Shown: piece after piece, positions 1 to 8,518 of the stretch | Numbering within the stretch: position 1 is the stretch's first letter | Layout: each line of letters opens with the position of its first letter | Assembly (NCBI GenBank): GCA_020720565.1 | Contig: DYOK01000036.1 | Location: 1 to 16,238, forward strand | Direction of reading: 5' to 3' | Length of the DNA stretch: 16,238 nucleotides | DNA from: Acetofilamentum sp. | Lineage (GTDB): Bacteria; Bacteroidota; Bacteroidia; Bacteroidales; JAFGXI01 | Notes under the pieces: model-generated | What the model was told of the DNA's origin: nothing | Seen by the model: the letters and a program-made list of their open reading frames with translations, nothing else | The model's database searches: none | Translations under genes and position numbers: made by a program

Positions 1-352
1 TAATTTTCGGAAGAAAAATGATTAATCCAATTACAATGGCAATAAATACCGAAACTAATGTAAACCCAGCAGAGATATCTTTTATATTTTTTACCTCAGA
101 ATCATAATTTTTTGTAATTCTATCGAGCGTTTTCTCAACTGCTGTATTGACCCCTTCGCTCAACAATACTAATCCAGAAGCTAACAAGACCAAACTCCAC
201 TCTAAAGGACTAATACAAAAATATGCACTTGCTAAAACGACCAGAAAGAAAACAACAATGTGAATTTTATAGTGGTATTCGCTCCAAAGCAAACCAATCC
301 CTCTAAATGCGTGAGCAAAACTTCGGTATTGTGTTGTTAACCACTTTGTCAA
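1..352 (-). CDS. dgkA: Diacylglycerol/undecaprenol kinase family protein (DgkA-type), 3' end cut by window edge
   Basis: Small integral membrane kinase of the prokaryotic DAGK family, which phosphorylates diacylglycerol or undecaprenol using ATP at the inner membrane. The visible 117 residues start LTKWLTTQYRSFAHAFRGIG, followed by a hydrophobic segment, then the family signature SEGVNTAVEKTLDR (the E-x-x-N-T-A-x-E-x-x-x-D active-site motif) and NIKDISAGFTLVSVF, which corresponds to the conserved KD-x-x-AG segment before the third membrane helix. Family members are about 120-125 residues, so only a few C-terminal residues are probably missing. No ATG is available: in this frame a TAA occurs just upstream, and the first plausible initiator is TTG at 352, four bases after the TAG of the large secreted protein gene, suggesting translational coupling. 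Which lipid is the substrate cannot be told from sequence. Family assignment is secure; the TTG start is inferred. Confidence 0.88.
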   Translation of the reverse strand, partial: MTKWLTTQYRSFAHAFRGIGLLWSEYHYKIHIVVFFLVVLASAYFCISPLEWSLVLLASGLVLLSEGVNTAVEKTLDRITKNYDSEVKNIKDISAGFTLVSVFIAIVIGLIIFLPKI

Positions 353-356
353 TTTT

Positions 357-3300
357 CTATCGAATTAAATTTAGATTACCATTCTTTTCGTATCTGATAC
401 CATAAATATCGTAAAATTCAATATAATAAATATAGCTATCTGTTTTAGCAAAATTTCCTTGTGCAGTTTTTCCGTCCCATCCTTTCGATAAATCCACAGA
501 TTCGAAAATGGGCTCGCCCCAACGATTATAAATCCGCATTAAATAGCCCGTATTTAAAATATTACTCCCTTTGGGCATGAATACTTCGTTTAAATTATCG
601 CCATCTGGTGTAAATGCCGTTGGAATATAAAAAGCAATTTCGGGCTGAACACGAACCTCACCCATCACAGTATCGGAGCATCCATAAGCAGTAAATCCAA
701 TCATTTCAACTTCGTAATTTCCAATATATTTGTAGGTATACTCTGGTGATTGCAAATTAGAATAATCACCAGTTCCAAAATCCCAAATATAGCTCAAAGA
801 ATCTCGATTGACAGAGGTATTGTTAAAATACACAAGCGGTTTTATGATACTCACATAGGCCGGTTGAGCAATAAAGCTTAATACGGGTTTAGGCTCGATA
901 TGAATCAAATTATGCTTGATTGTGTCGATTCTACAACCATCTACGGTGAGTGCTTCAAGTTTAACCGAAAAATCTCCTTTATATTCATAAATATGCAAAG
1001 GAGAATTAGTTAGTGATAGATTATTTTGATCTGAATCGCCAAAATTCCAGAAATAATCTGAGATTAAATCACTTGGTGCACTTACCGAGGAAAAGCGAAT
1101 ATCCATAGGGACACAACCTGCATATTCGTCGGCAATAAAGTCAAGATATGGAATTGGGTGAGTGATTATTTGAACCGAATCTTTAACCGATTTACAACCG
1201 TCACGGGCTTCACCTACGTACCAATGAGTGGTTTCAGGAATTAACTTAAGAATTACATCGCTATATTTATCTTCGAAAATAAATTGATAAGGAACACCTG
1301 TTCCTCCACTTATTGCTGCATTCAATAATACTGTATCTTTAGGACACACTGTGGCGTCGTTAAATAATAAATCGAGAATTAAATCAGGATAGTCTTGGTA
1401 GGTTGTATTCGCCTGCATCACACATCCATTTCCATCGGTAACGATCACTTTAAAATTCGTAATCGTATCGATTATATAAGTAAGCGATTGAGTTGTAAAA
1501 GAAGTTCCATTGCTATTAATTATCCATGTGTAGGTGAATGGAGCAACGCCTCCAGAAGTGTTAGCATACATATTCACCTCAGTCCCTTCGCAAAGTGTTT
1601 GACTAATTGGAAGGGACACCGATAAATCGTCAACAATAACTTGCATTTGTAAAGTTGAAGTGCACGATTTTGTGCCGACAGTATTCATTCCAGTAATAAT
1701 GTAATCGGTCGTATACTCGGGATTGGCCACTACCGCAGGCCCTTGGGTTCCTGATAGCCCATAGGGAGGGAACCACGAATAAGTATCGGCACCAGATGCG
1801 GTTAATGTTATTGCACTTCCTCTACAAATAGTTGGATTACTTGGCGTAACCGACAAAACAGGTATAGGAATCGCTGTAATAGTGATAGAACCTACTGCTG
1901 TACAACCATAATAATCGGTTAGTGTAACTTCGTAATCTTGAGTTGCTAATACTGTAATATCTTTAATTTGTCCACTGCCCAATCCCAAATTCCAATTATA
2001 AGCCCCTCCTGATCCTGCTCCTGTCACAGTGAGTTGAGTTTGATCCCCTACACAAACGTTTTCCTCTGAAGCGACTACATTTGGAATAATAACTGGTACT
2101 TGTATTACATTAATACTATCGACAGCCAAACATCCATTGGCATCGCTAACAGTGACATAATACATGCCTTCTGTAGTTACCGAGACCGTTTGAGTTGATG
2201 CACCTGTCGACCACAAATAACTTACAAATCCCGCCCCTGCATTGAGTATTGCCGTTTCGCTAGGGCAAATAATCGCATCACCAGTAATATCGACAACAAG
2301 AGGTGCTAACTCGTTAAATACAACCTGATTTGTCGAACTGCAATTGTTAGCATTGGTTACGGTAACTGAATATGTACCCGATTGACTCACTATAATGGTA
2401 CGAGTTGTTTGCCCATAGGGTAACCAATTATAAGTGGTATAACCACTCCCTGCATCTAAAATTGAGGTTTCACCATCGCAAACCAAAAGATCGCCTATAA
2501 TATTGACTGGAGCTATTGGAGGATAAATCGTCACTTGAATATCTTCCGTATCGGTACATCCAAACGAATTTGTGGCTGTAACATGATAAACTGTAGTTGA
2601 TAAGGGACTTACATTGTGTGAGCTAGCCGAAGGCAAGCCATTATCCCAAATATAAGTATCACCTCCTGTTGCGGTTATTTGAGTAGATTCCCCTTCACAA
2701 ATTGACACATCGTTAGAAGCCGACATTGCAAAAGAGTTATCTACTACCAAAGTATCCTGAACCACACAGCCCCCCCCTTCCGAATAGGTAACCTGATAAT
2801 TTCCAGCTAAACCAGAATTTGCACTAACATCTAGTGATTGAGCCGTTTGCCCAGCAATGGCCACACCTTCGTAATACCATTGATATGTACCTGTACCAAC
2901 TGACGAAGCCGAAAGCTGCAAATTATTAGTGCACAAATCACCTGTTAGGCCTATCTGAGCATCAAAAGCTGACGATTCGTTAAGTATAAGATTGTCAAAA
3001 TAAAAATAAGGATAACAACCTGATGGAGTGGTATAATCGGCGGGCAATACGCAAGGAGAACCTATCATTATTGCTCCTACATTAGCTGTCGGTGTAAAGT
3101 TTATGTTAATTATACCCCAAGAAGATATTGGAGTATAATTAACGGACGTAAGTACGTACCAACCGCCTCCAGGACACACTTCTGTTGGATATGGTAATTC
3201 CCCACAATTAGAATGTCCAAATATTACAATATCAATTGGAGAATAATCGATAATCCCTCCGTTGCATTCTTCACCTAAATCAGTTACAGGTGTCGATGCA

Positions 3301-3767
3301 ATATTCATTTGTAATGTGTATAAATTTCCAGATATTAAAGGCGAAGCAAGGCAGCTTCCTACATATTCCTGATAATTATGTGTAAATATGGCACCTACTG
3401 CTCCATTGCCATCGGGGAAAGGAACTAAACCCGCTGCAGTTGCAGCCCCAAAAACAAAGCTTCCATCTAAAAAATAATCCGATGTCGCATCAGTGGCCTG
3501 AATCCAACCATCGGCACAGTTTAATTCACTAAAAGAACTAGGTTCACACGAGTGATCTTCAAAAGAAGGATTTGGAATCAATGAAGAAGGTGCAATTGAA
3601 ATACCAGTACAGACACATTCATTATCGTTTAAATCGATTTGACCATCGCCATCATCATCAATTCCATTGTTACAAATTTCCTGGCTAAAGAGACTGGTAG
3701 AAAAACCTAGACCAAAGACTAAAAAGAATGTCCTTAATTTTTTCAGAAATGAATAATTTGCTTGCAT
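357..3767 (-). CDS. Large secreted Ig/PKD-repeat surface protein with C-terminal T9SS type B sorting domain
   Basis: A 1136-residue exported protein. Residues 1-28 form a signal peptide (LRTFFLVFGLGFSTSLFS, cleavage before Gln29). Residues 32-48, CNNGIDDDGDGQIDLND, match the MopE-like Asp-rich putative metal-binding motif. A NPSFE-containing N-terminal domain of about 200 residues, resembling carbohydrate-binding/jelly-roll modules, follows. Then come about seven or eight Ig-like repeats, each opening with C-x-G/E/K (CEGEST, CDGETS, CPSETA, CVGDQT, CRGSAI, CEGTEV, CPKDTV). Two PKD-type domains lie at about 870-1043 (YFWNFGDSD, YIWDFGTGD). The last 91 residues (FYIPTAFTPDGDNLNEVF, IYNRWGEPIFES, GWDGK) are the gliding-motility-associated type B sorting domain recognised by the type IX secretion system. 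Role as adhesin or surface structural protein is inferred. ATG at 3767 is preferred to the TTG four codons upstream because the signal peptide follows it directly. A G8 tract occurs at codons 331-333. Confidence 0.9.
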   Translation of the reverse strand: MQANYSFLKKLRTFFLVFGLGFSTSLFSQEICNNGIDDDGDGQIDLNDNECVCTGISIAPSSLIPNPSFEDHSCEPSSFSELNCADGWIQATDATSDYFLDGSFVFGAATAAGLVPFPDGNGAVGAIFTHNYQEYVGSCLASPLISGNLYTLQMNIASTPVTDLGEECNGGIIDYSPIDIVIFGHSNCGELPYPTEVCPGGGWYVLTSVNYTPISSWGIININFTPTANVGAIMIGSPCVLPADYTTPSGCYPYFYFDNLILNESSAFDAQIGLTGDLCTNNLQLSASSVGTGTYQWYYEGVAIAGQTAQSLDVSANSGLAGNYQVTYSEGGGCVVQDTLVVDNSFAMSASNDVSICEGESTQITATGGDTYIWDNGLPSASSHNVSPLSTTVYHVTATNSFGCTDTEDIQVTIYPPIAPVNIIGDLLVCDGETSILDAGSGYTTYNWLPYGQTTRTIIVSQSGTYSVTVTNANNCSSTNQVVFNELAPLVVDITGDAIICPSETAILNAGAGFVSYLWSTGASTQTVSVTTEGMYYVTVSDANGCLAVDSINVIQVPVIIPNVVASEENVCVGDQTQLTVTGAGSGGAYNWNLGLGSGQIKDITVLATQDYEVTLTDYYGCTAVGSITITAIPIPVLSVTPSNPTICRGSAITLTASGADTYSWFPPYGLSGTQGPAVVANPEYTTDYIITGMNTVGTKSCTSTLQMQVIVDDLSVSLPISQTLCEGTEVNMYANTSGGVAPFTYTWIINSNGTSFTTQSLTYIIDTITNFKVIVTDGNGCVMQANTTYQDYPDLILDLLFNDATVCPKDTVLLNAAISGGTGVPYQFIFEDKYSDVILKLIPETTHWYVGEARDGCKSVKDSVQIITHPIPYLDFIADEYAGCVPMDIRFSSVSAPSDLISDYFWNFGDSDQNNLSLTNSPLHIYEYKGDFSVKLEALTVDGCRIDTIKHNLIHIEPKPVLSFIAQPAYVSIIKPLVYFNNTSVNRDSLSYIWDFGTGDYSNLQSPEYTYKYIGNYEVEMIGFTAYGCSDTVMGEVRVQPEIAFYIPTAFTPDGDNLNEVFMPKGSNILNTGYLMRIYNRWGEPIFESVDLSKGWDGKTAQGNFAKTDSYIYYIEFYDIYGIRYEKNGNLNLIR
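2770..2777 (-). repeat. G8 homopolymer in coding sequence (C8 on plus strand)
   Basis: Eight consecutive C on the plus strand encode Gly331-Gly332-Gly333 (GGG GGG GGC) in one Ig-like repeat of the secreted surface protein. In this AT-rich sequence a run of this length is exceptional. Loss or gain of one G would shift frame and remove the C-terminal two thirds, including the secretion-sorting domain. Confidence 0.85.
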
Positions 3768-3875
3768 GAGCGGTATCAATTATATCTTAAGTATAGTTTT
3801 AATTTAGAAAACAGAACGTTTGTTTTAATCGAATCTAAGACGAATAATAAACAATCTGGTTGCTTTAAATTTGCA

Positions 3876-3883
3876 CAAAAGTA
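3876..3883 (-). promoter_or_regulatory. Possible Bacteroidota -7 promoter element for the surface-protein gene
   Basis: On the minus strand this reads TACTTTTG, an exact match to the Bacteroidota -7 consensus TAnnTTTG, about 110 bases before the ATG at 3767. The nearest upstream TTTG elements are 14 and 23 bases away, whereas 19-21 is usual, so the -33 element is not convincing. The assignment is tentative. Confidence 0.3.
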
Positions 3884-3984
3884 CTAAAAAGATATTTCAA
3901 ATTATTCAAACTAGCAATTGAATATTGAGGATTATAAGAAAAAAGTGTCGGAATTTGCAATGTACCAATTGATTAATTCATACA

Positions 3985-4848
3985 TTACATACGAACCAAT
4001 AAATCGAGGATGCTTAGCAAACCAAACAACACACTGGCGACTCCATTTGTTGTAAAAAATGCCAAGTTAACTTTTGACAAATCATTGAATTTTACAATGG
4101 TATGCTGATAAAAAAGCAAGGACGAAAAAACACCGAATCCAATCCAATAAATCCAACTAAACTCACCTCGAATGCCAACTGAAATTAAAAACAAAACCGA
4201 AAACAAATGGAGTATTTTCGATAAAACGAGAGCCCCTTTTGCTCCAATCAAAACAGGTATAGACTTTAATTTCATTTGTTTATCGAAATTTTCGTCTTGC
4301 AAGGCATAGATAATATCGAACCCACTAACCCAAAAAAGAACCGCAAATGATAATAATACAGGAACCCAATCAAACTCGCCAACTACGGCCAAATAAGCTC
4401 CTATTGGGGCCAACGAAAGTCCTAAACCTAGCACTAAATGACACAATGCTGTATATCGTTTGGTATAACTGTAACCTAATATCACCAGTAAAGCTACAGG
4501 AGCCAGATAAAATGTGAGCCTATTTATAAAGTAGGTTGTCGCTAAAAATGCAAGCACATTAAATAATACAAAAATAAAGGCGGCTACTGGTGTAATTTTT
4601 CCAGATGGGATATCTCTAATTATGGTTCTTTCGTTTTGCGAATCGATATGTCTATCGAGATAACGATTAAAAGCCATAGCTGCATTACGAGCCCAAACCA
4701 TATCTAATAATACCAATAAAAAGATGCTCCAGTCTATGGGAGCAATTTTGTCAAATGTGCCTAAAAAAAACCCAAACAAAGCAAAAGGTAATGCAAATAT
4801 GGTGTGACTAAATTTTACAAGCGATAAATAATTCTTAAATGAAACCAT
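3985..4848 (-). CDS. UbiA-family polyprenyltransferase (4-hydroxybenzoate polyprenyltransferase-like, MqnP type)
   Basis: Integral membrane prenyltransferase of 287 residues, normal length for the family, which attaches a polyprenyl chain to an aromatic acid in quinone biosynthesis. The two Asp-rich motifs that bind Mg2+-prenyl diphosphate are intact: N61-R-Y-L-D65-R-H-I-D69, and D178-I-I-Y-A-L-Q-D185-E-N-F-D189. Hydrophobic segments typical of the family's membrane helices fill the remainder. The phrases NRYLDRHIDSQNERT and SGFDIIYALQDENFD resemble the group that includes MqnP of the futalosine menaquinone pathway rather than MenA, so a role in menaquinone synthesis is likely, but the aromatic substrate is not proven. 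The ATG at 4848 gives a short hydrophilic N-terminus before the first helix, as in homologues. It lies between the secreted protein and the ChaN-like gene with gaps of about 200 bases on each side, so it may have its own promoter; none was clear. No other quinone gene is in view. Confidence 0.85.
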   Translation of the reverse strand: MVSFKNYLSLVKFSHTIFALPFALFGFFLGTFDKIAPIDWSIFLLVLLDMVWARNAAMAFNRYLDRHIDSQNERTIIRDIPSGKITPVAAFIFVLFNVLAFLATTYFINRLTFYLAPVALLVILGYSYTKRYTALCHLVLGLGLSLAPIGAYLAVVGEFDWVPVLLSFAVLFWVSGFDIIYALQDENFDKQMKLKSIPVLIGAKGALVLSKILHLFSVLFLISVGIRGEFSWIYWIGFGVFSSLLFYQHTIVKFNDLSKVNLAFFTTNGVASVLFGLLSILDLLVRM

Positions 4849-5068
4849 TACGATAATTCATTATTTTTAAATTCTTTTTTTAACCATACTTCTAATAGAC
4901 CTATAAAATTTATTAAGTCTGAATATTAAGTAGTTAAAAAATCAGAGGAGTATGTAAATAAACTATTAGTTAAATAATTTTCAAATAGGACGTAGACCAT
5001 ACATTTAAAACACACTTCGCATTATCACGAAAACAGCATGCAAACGTTGATCAAGTCAAATGTACTTA

Positions 5069-5944
5069 TCATTGTGTTGAAGTCATATTTTCGTCAACAG
5101 ATATTATAAAATTGGCCAAAGCCTGATCGTCTTTACTTATGGTACTCACATCAGTAACCGAAATTGTGGTTATGGTAACAACTTTAAGTTTTTTATTTAA
5201 TCTGTTCAAGTAATAAACAATTCCTTGATACTTATCGGAATGATAAGCACCATTATAATGAATAAAAACATGATTACTTTTCAAATTTTCGTTTATAAAA
5301 TGAGCCATTGTTGCGTCTTTTATGGCTTGCGACTTAGGTAAATTTTCGTTAGCATGCCCTTGCATCCCTCCCATTGTCATCATCGATTTATATGCATCTT
5401 GCTCTGCATCATAAAAAATTGGAAGTGGTGCAATATATTTTTTCGCCTCTTTCGATAAGCCATCTAAACTTTCGAATCCACCTTTATGTACCATCGATGC
5501 ATATCGACGAGGAATATTGGTAGCTATAAACGACACCTTATTTTCGAGGGCCAGAGTCATCAAAGGTTTGTAATCGGTAGCATAATTGGGCCACAATCTG
5601 CACTCCTCTTCAAATTTCTTTTCGGTAATTTGTTTCGACAAAAACTCATCAATAATCAACTGGTTGTCTGCCTCGAACATTTCAGCACCTAAAACTACCT
5701 TCCCTTTTTTGTCTTCAATTAAATCTTTTGTTAATTCGTATTGAAGCCAATGCGCTATGGCATTGTTATGTTGCTCACCAAAAAACACCACGTCAGCATC
5801 GGAAACTACTTTGTATAATTCTTTGTAAGAAATTTCTTTACCTTCGGAGTTGTACAACTTGTAGCCCATTTTGTCACCTTTGAAGCTAAAAGTTAAGAAA
5901 ACAGATAGCAAAATAATATAATTGTAAATACGTTTCATGTTCAT
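5069..5944 (-). CDS. ChaN-family haem-binding/Tiki-like protein
   Basis: About 291 residues, matching the ChaN (DUF399) family of the EreA/ChaN/Tiki fold. Motifs seen: FFGEQHNNAIAHWLQYEL with Glu57 and His59, VVLGAEMFEADNQ with Glu88 and Glu91, the segment RLWPNYATDYKPL, TNIPRRYA, and the C-terminal HYNGAYHSDKYQGIVYYL. In characterised members (Campylobacter ChaN) this fold binds haem and is linked to iron uptake; whether this copy binds haem or acts as a hydrolase is unknown. The N-terminus (KRIYNYIILLSVFLTFSFKG) is an export signal or anchor, but there is no lipobox cysteine, unlike ChaN lipoproteins. The start is ATG at 5944; ATG 5938 is equally possible, and a TTG further upstream at 5962 is less likely. 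It is transcribed divergently from the gene at 6027 across an 82-base gap and may be co-transcribed with the prenyltransferase downstream, although 220 bases separate them. Confidence 0.85.
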   Translation of the reverse strand: MNMKRIYNYIILLSVFLTFSFKGDKMGYKLYNSEGKEISYKELYKVVSDADVVFFGEQHNNAIAHWLQYELTKDLIEDKKGKVVLGAEMFEADNQLIIDEFLSKQITEKKFEEECRLWPNYATDYKPLMTLALENKVSFIATNIPRRYASMVHKGGFESLDGLSKEAKKYIAPLPIFYDAEQDAYKSMMTMGGMQGHANENLPKSQAIKDATMAHFINENLKSNHVFIHYNGAYHSDKYQGIVYYLNRLNKKLKVVTITTISVTDVSTISKDDQALANFIISVDENMTSTQ

Positions 5945-6011
5945 AAGTATAGATTTAATCAAAACGACGAAGTTAATATTTTACAATAAAACCGAAGTAA
6001 AAAAAAAGATA

Positions 6012-6019
6012 TATTTTTG
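6012..6019 (+). promoter_or_regulatory. Possible -7 promoter element in the divergent region
   Basis: TATTTTTG matches the Bacteroidota TAnnTTTG consensus inside the 82-base divergent intergenic region. It ends only seven bases before the ATG at 6027, so a transcript from it would be almost leaderless or would favour the in-frame ATG at 6036. No clear -33 TTTG is present. Weak evidence. Confidence 0.3.
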
Positions 6020-6026
6020 CTATGTA

Positions 6027-6683
6027 ATGAAAGGAATGCTTTTTCACATACTATTGATTATAATTAGCTTTCAAACCTATTCGCAAAGTGCTGTGGGATT
6101 GAAGGTTAATAGCATTGCCTACCACCCTTTCAACTGGAATCAAGATGCCTCAATGTTCGAAAATAAACTCACTCCAAGTGGCTCTTTTATAATGGAACCT
6201 GGGCTTGAATTGTATTATCAAAAATATTTTTACTTAACCAATTGGTCTATTGATCCCAAGTTTAGTATTTTTTCTGATGCAGCTGCAAAAATGGCAGGTT
6301 ATGCAGGTTTATCGTTAAGTTGGAAGTTTTTCCATTATAAACGCAGTGCCATCCAAGTTTCGGTTGGCCCCGTTTTTGCGTTCCGCGAAAATTGGAATAA
6401 AATCTGGCAATATGTTGATAATGATAATTTTACAAATGGTACGAAATACCAATATAAAGGTCTTTTAGCAGTTGACTTATCATATTATCATTATATTGGT
6501 AAAAGAAGCGACTTAAGTATTTCGTTGGCTTTTAACAATTCGCAAAATGCCGTTTCTTTTGCTTTGGGTTATCGCCAATGGATTAACCCGTATGTCAATC
6601 TCAAACAAAAATCTTGCGATAACTGCGGTAAACGTTGGAATAGAGGCGCATTTAGAAAGTGGTGGCGAAAAGTTTGGAGGTAA
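6027..6683 (+). CDS. Exported protein of unknown function, possible outer-membrane beta-barrel
   Basis: I do not recognise a named family. The 218-residue product begins with a signal peptide (GMLFHILLIIISFQTYSQS, cleavage around SYSQ-type site near residue 20). The mature part has alternating hydrophobic/polar and aromatic-rich segments (LELYYQKYFYLTNWSIDPKFSIF, YAGLSLSWKFFHYKRSAIQVSVG, LAVDLSYYHYIGKRSDLSISLAF) resembling transmembrane beta-strands, plus AVSFALGYRQWI near the end. After this it carries an unusual tail: a Cys-x-x-Cys pair (SCDNCGKRW) and a Trp/Arg/Lys-rich end (FRKWWRKVWR). The start at 6027 was chosen because the longer reading frame upstream lies in the promoter region and has no signal-like features. 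Its stop is 26 bases before the acyl-CoA synthetase start, so the two are probably one transcript; a role at the cell envelope linked to fatty-acid uptake is only a guess. Confidence 0.7.
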   Translation: MKGMLFHILLIIISFQTYSQSAVGLKVNSIAYHPFNWNQDASMFENKLTPSGSFIMEPGLELYYQKYFYLTNWSIDPKFSIFSDAAAKMAGYAGLSLSWKFFHYKRSAIQVSVGPVFAFRENWNKIWQYVDNDNFTNGTKYQYKGLLAVDLSYYHYIGKRSDLSISLAFNNSQNAVSFALGYRQWINPYVNLKQKSCDNCGKRWNRGAFRKWWRKVWR

Positions 6684-6709
6684 AAAAATTGAGAACACAA
6701 TTAAATACT

Positions 6710-8518
6710 ATGGAATTAAAAAGAACATTTGATTTATTGGAACGAATGCATTTAGAGTTTCCTAAAAAGGATGCTTTGGTGGGTAAAATTAGTGGAGAAT
6801 GGCAATATTTTTCGACAGAAGATTATATAAAAAATGCCAATTTATTGAGCTATGGCTTAATGGCACTTGGTTATAAAAAAGGAGATAAAATTGCATCGGT
6901 ATCAAACAATAGACCTGAATGGAATTTTATGGATATGGCTATGAGCCAGTTAGGCATTGTGCATGTTCCTGTATACCCGACTATTAGTACAGAAGAGTAC
7001 ATCCACATCCTTAAACATTCCGACTCAAAAGCATTAATTGTTTCTGACAAATTATTGTATAACAAGATAAAACCTTTATTGGATCAAATTCCAAATTTAC
7101 AAGTAATATATTCGTTCGACGAAATCGAAAATGTGAAACATTGGAAAGATATTCTAAACTTAGGAAAAGAAAAATCGGATGAGTTAGCCGATGAATTAAT
7201 CCAAATTAAAAATAGTATTGACGAGTCTGACGATTTATCAATAATTTACACTTCTGGAACTACAGGTTTATCGAAAGGCGTTATGCTATCGCACCATAAT
7301 ATGATGAGTAATGCAAAAGCAGCTTCGCTACGAATCAATCTAATGTCTGGCGATAGAATGCTAAGCTTTTTACCATTGTGCCATGTGTACGAACGCGTTG
7401 TGAATTACACCTATCAATATATAGGATTGTCGATATACTATGCCGAAAATTTGGGTACCATTGGCGACGATCTAAAACGTTTTAAAGTAAACGGTTTTGT
7501 TACAGTCCCTCGAGTTTTGGAAATGATTTACGATAAAATTATGACCAAAGGCAAAGATTTAGAAGGTTTCAAAAAAACTATTTTCTTCTGGGCAGTCAAC
7601 CTTGGGTTAGAATACAGCTTCAATAAGGCTCGTTATAATCCATGGTACAAACTAAAACTGGCAATTGCCGACAAACTGGTGTTTAGCAAATGGCGCGAAG
7701 GCGTTGGCGGAAATATTAAAACAGTGATATCGGGTGGTGCCGCATTACAAGCCAAATTAGCTAAAGTGTTTTGGGCAGCAGGCATTCCTATTCAAGAGGG
7801 ATACGGCTTAACAGAAACTTCGCCAGTTATAGCATTTAACGGCATTCAAATGAACGACAATATGATTGGTACTGTTGGGCCAATTTTAGATGGTGTGTCT
7901 GTGAAAATTGCAGAAGATGGCGAAATTTTGGTTAAAGGGCCTTGTGTAATGAAAGGTTATTACAAATCGCCCGAACAAACTGCCGAAATAATCGATAACG
8001 AAGGCTGGTTACACACAGGCGATGTAGGTCAGATAATAGATAACAAATTTCTTAAAATTACCGACCGTAAAAAAGAAATTTTTAAAAACTCTGCTGGCAA
8101 ATACATTGCACCTCAAGTTATCGAAAATAAATTTAAAGAATCGGAAATTATCGATCAGCTAATGGTAGTTGGCGAAGGCGAAAAATTTGCAAGTGCTTTA
8201 ATCTCTCCCAATTTTAACTACTTACATTTTTTTGCATCGAAACATAAAATCCATTATCGCGATAATGTAGAGTTGGTTAAAAAACCAGAAGTTCTTAAAC
8301 GATTTCAAGAAGAAGTCAATTTATTGAACAAGCAATTGGGACAAGTCGAACAGATTAAGCGATTTCGATTGGTATGCGAACCATGGACAGCGGCTGGTGG
8401 TGAGCTCTCGCCTACTTTAAAACTCAAGCGTCGTGTTCTTTATGCAAAATATGAACACATTATTCGAGAAATTTTTCAGTACGACCAAGACGAAGAAATT
8501 CGTGCTAAAAAGAAGTAA
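6710..8518 (+). CDS. Long-chain fatty acid--CoA ligase (AMP-forming acyl-CoA synthetase)
   Basis: Adenylate-forming enzyme that activates long-chain fatty acids to acyl-CoA through an acyl-AMP intermediate, cytoplasmic or peripheral to the membrane. The 602-residue product has the family motifs in order: phosphate-binding loop TSGTTGLSKG (residues 181-190), SFLPLCHVYERV, the adenine-binding GYGLTETSP (364-372), WLHTGDVG, the hinge TDRKKEIFKNSAGKYIAP (D452-R-K) and, near the C-terminus, SPTLKLKRR, which carries the catalytic A10 lysine. The size and the long FACL-type insertions fit the FadD15/FAA family rather than acetyl-CoA synthetase. ATG at 6710 begins MELKRTFDLLERM, which matches how family members start; a TTG at 6689 sits 8 bases after GGAGG and could give a seven-residue extension. 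Likely role: use of exogenous or recycled fatty acids for phospholipids. The stop codon shares its last base with a 13-base palindrome. Confidence 0.93.
   Translation: MELKRTFDLLERMHLEFPKKDALVGKISGEWQYFSTEDYIKNANLLSYGLMALGYKKGDKIASVSNNRPEWNFMDMAMSQLGIVHVPVYPTISTEEYIHILKHSDSKALIVSDKLLYNKIKPLLDQIPNLQVIYSFDEIENVKHWKDILNLGKEKSDELADELIQIKNSIDESDDLSIIYTSGTTGLSKGVMLSHHNMMSNAKAASLRINLMSGDRMLSFLPLCHVYERVVNYTYQYIGLSIYYAENLGTIGDDLKRFKVNGFVTVPRVLEMIYDKIMTKGKDLEGFKKTIFFWAVNLGLEYSFNKARYNPWYKLKLAIADKLVFSKWREGVGGNIKTVISGGAALQAKLAKVFWAAGIPIQEGYGLTETSPVIAFNGIQMNDNMIGTVGPILDGVSVKIAEDGEILVKGPCVMKGYYKSPEQTAEIIDNEGWLHTGDVGQIIDNKFLKITDRKKEIFKNSAGKYIAPQVIENKFKESEIIDQLMVVGEGEKFASALISPNFNYLHFFASKHKIHYRDNVELVKKPEVLKRFQEEVNLLNKQLGQVEQIKRFRLVCEPWTAAGGELSPTLKLKRRVLYAKYEHIIREIFQYDQDEEIRAKKK

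Noticed and set aside
1395..1625. Plus-strand ORF of 76 codons inside the large surface-protein gene
   Set aside because: Antisense shadow of a well-supported gene; low-complexity His/Ser-rich product with no recognisable motif.
5937..6026. 30-codon N-terminal extension of the exported protein starting at 5937
   Set aside because: It would overlap the start of the divergent ChaN-like gene and push the signal peptide away from the N-terminus.
6659..6709. Upstream extension of the acyl-CoA synthetase from GTG 6659 or TTG 6689
   Set aside because: The extension overlaps the preceding gene or lacks family similarity; GGAGG before TTG 6689 is suggestive, but ATG 6710 gives the usual family N-terminus.
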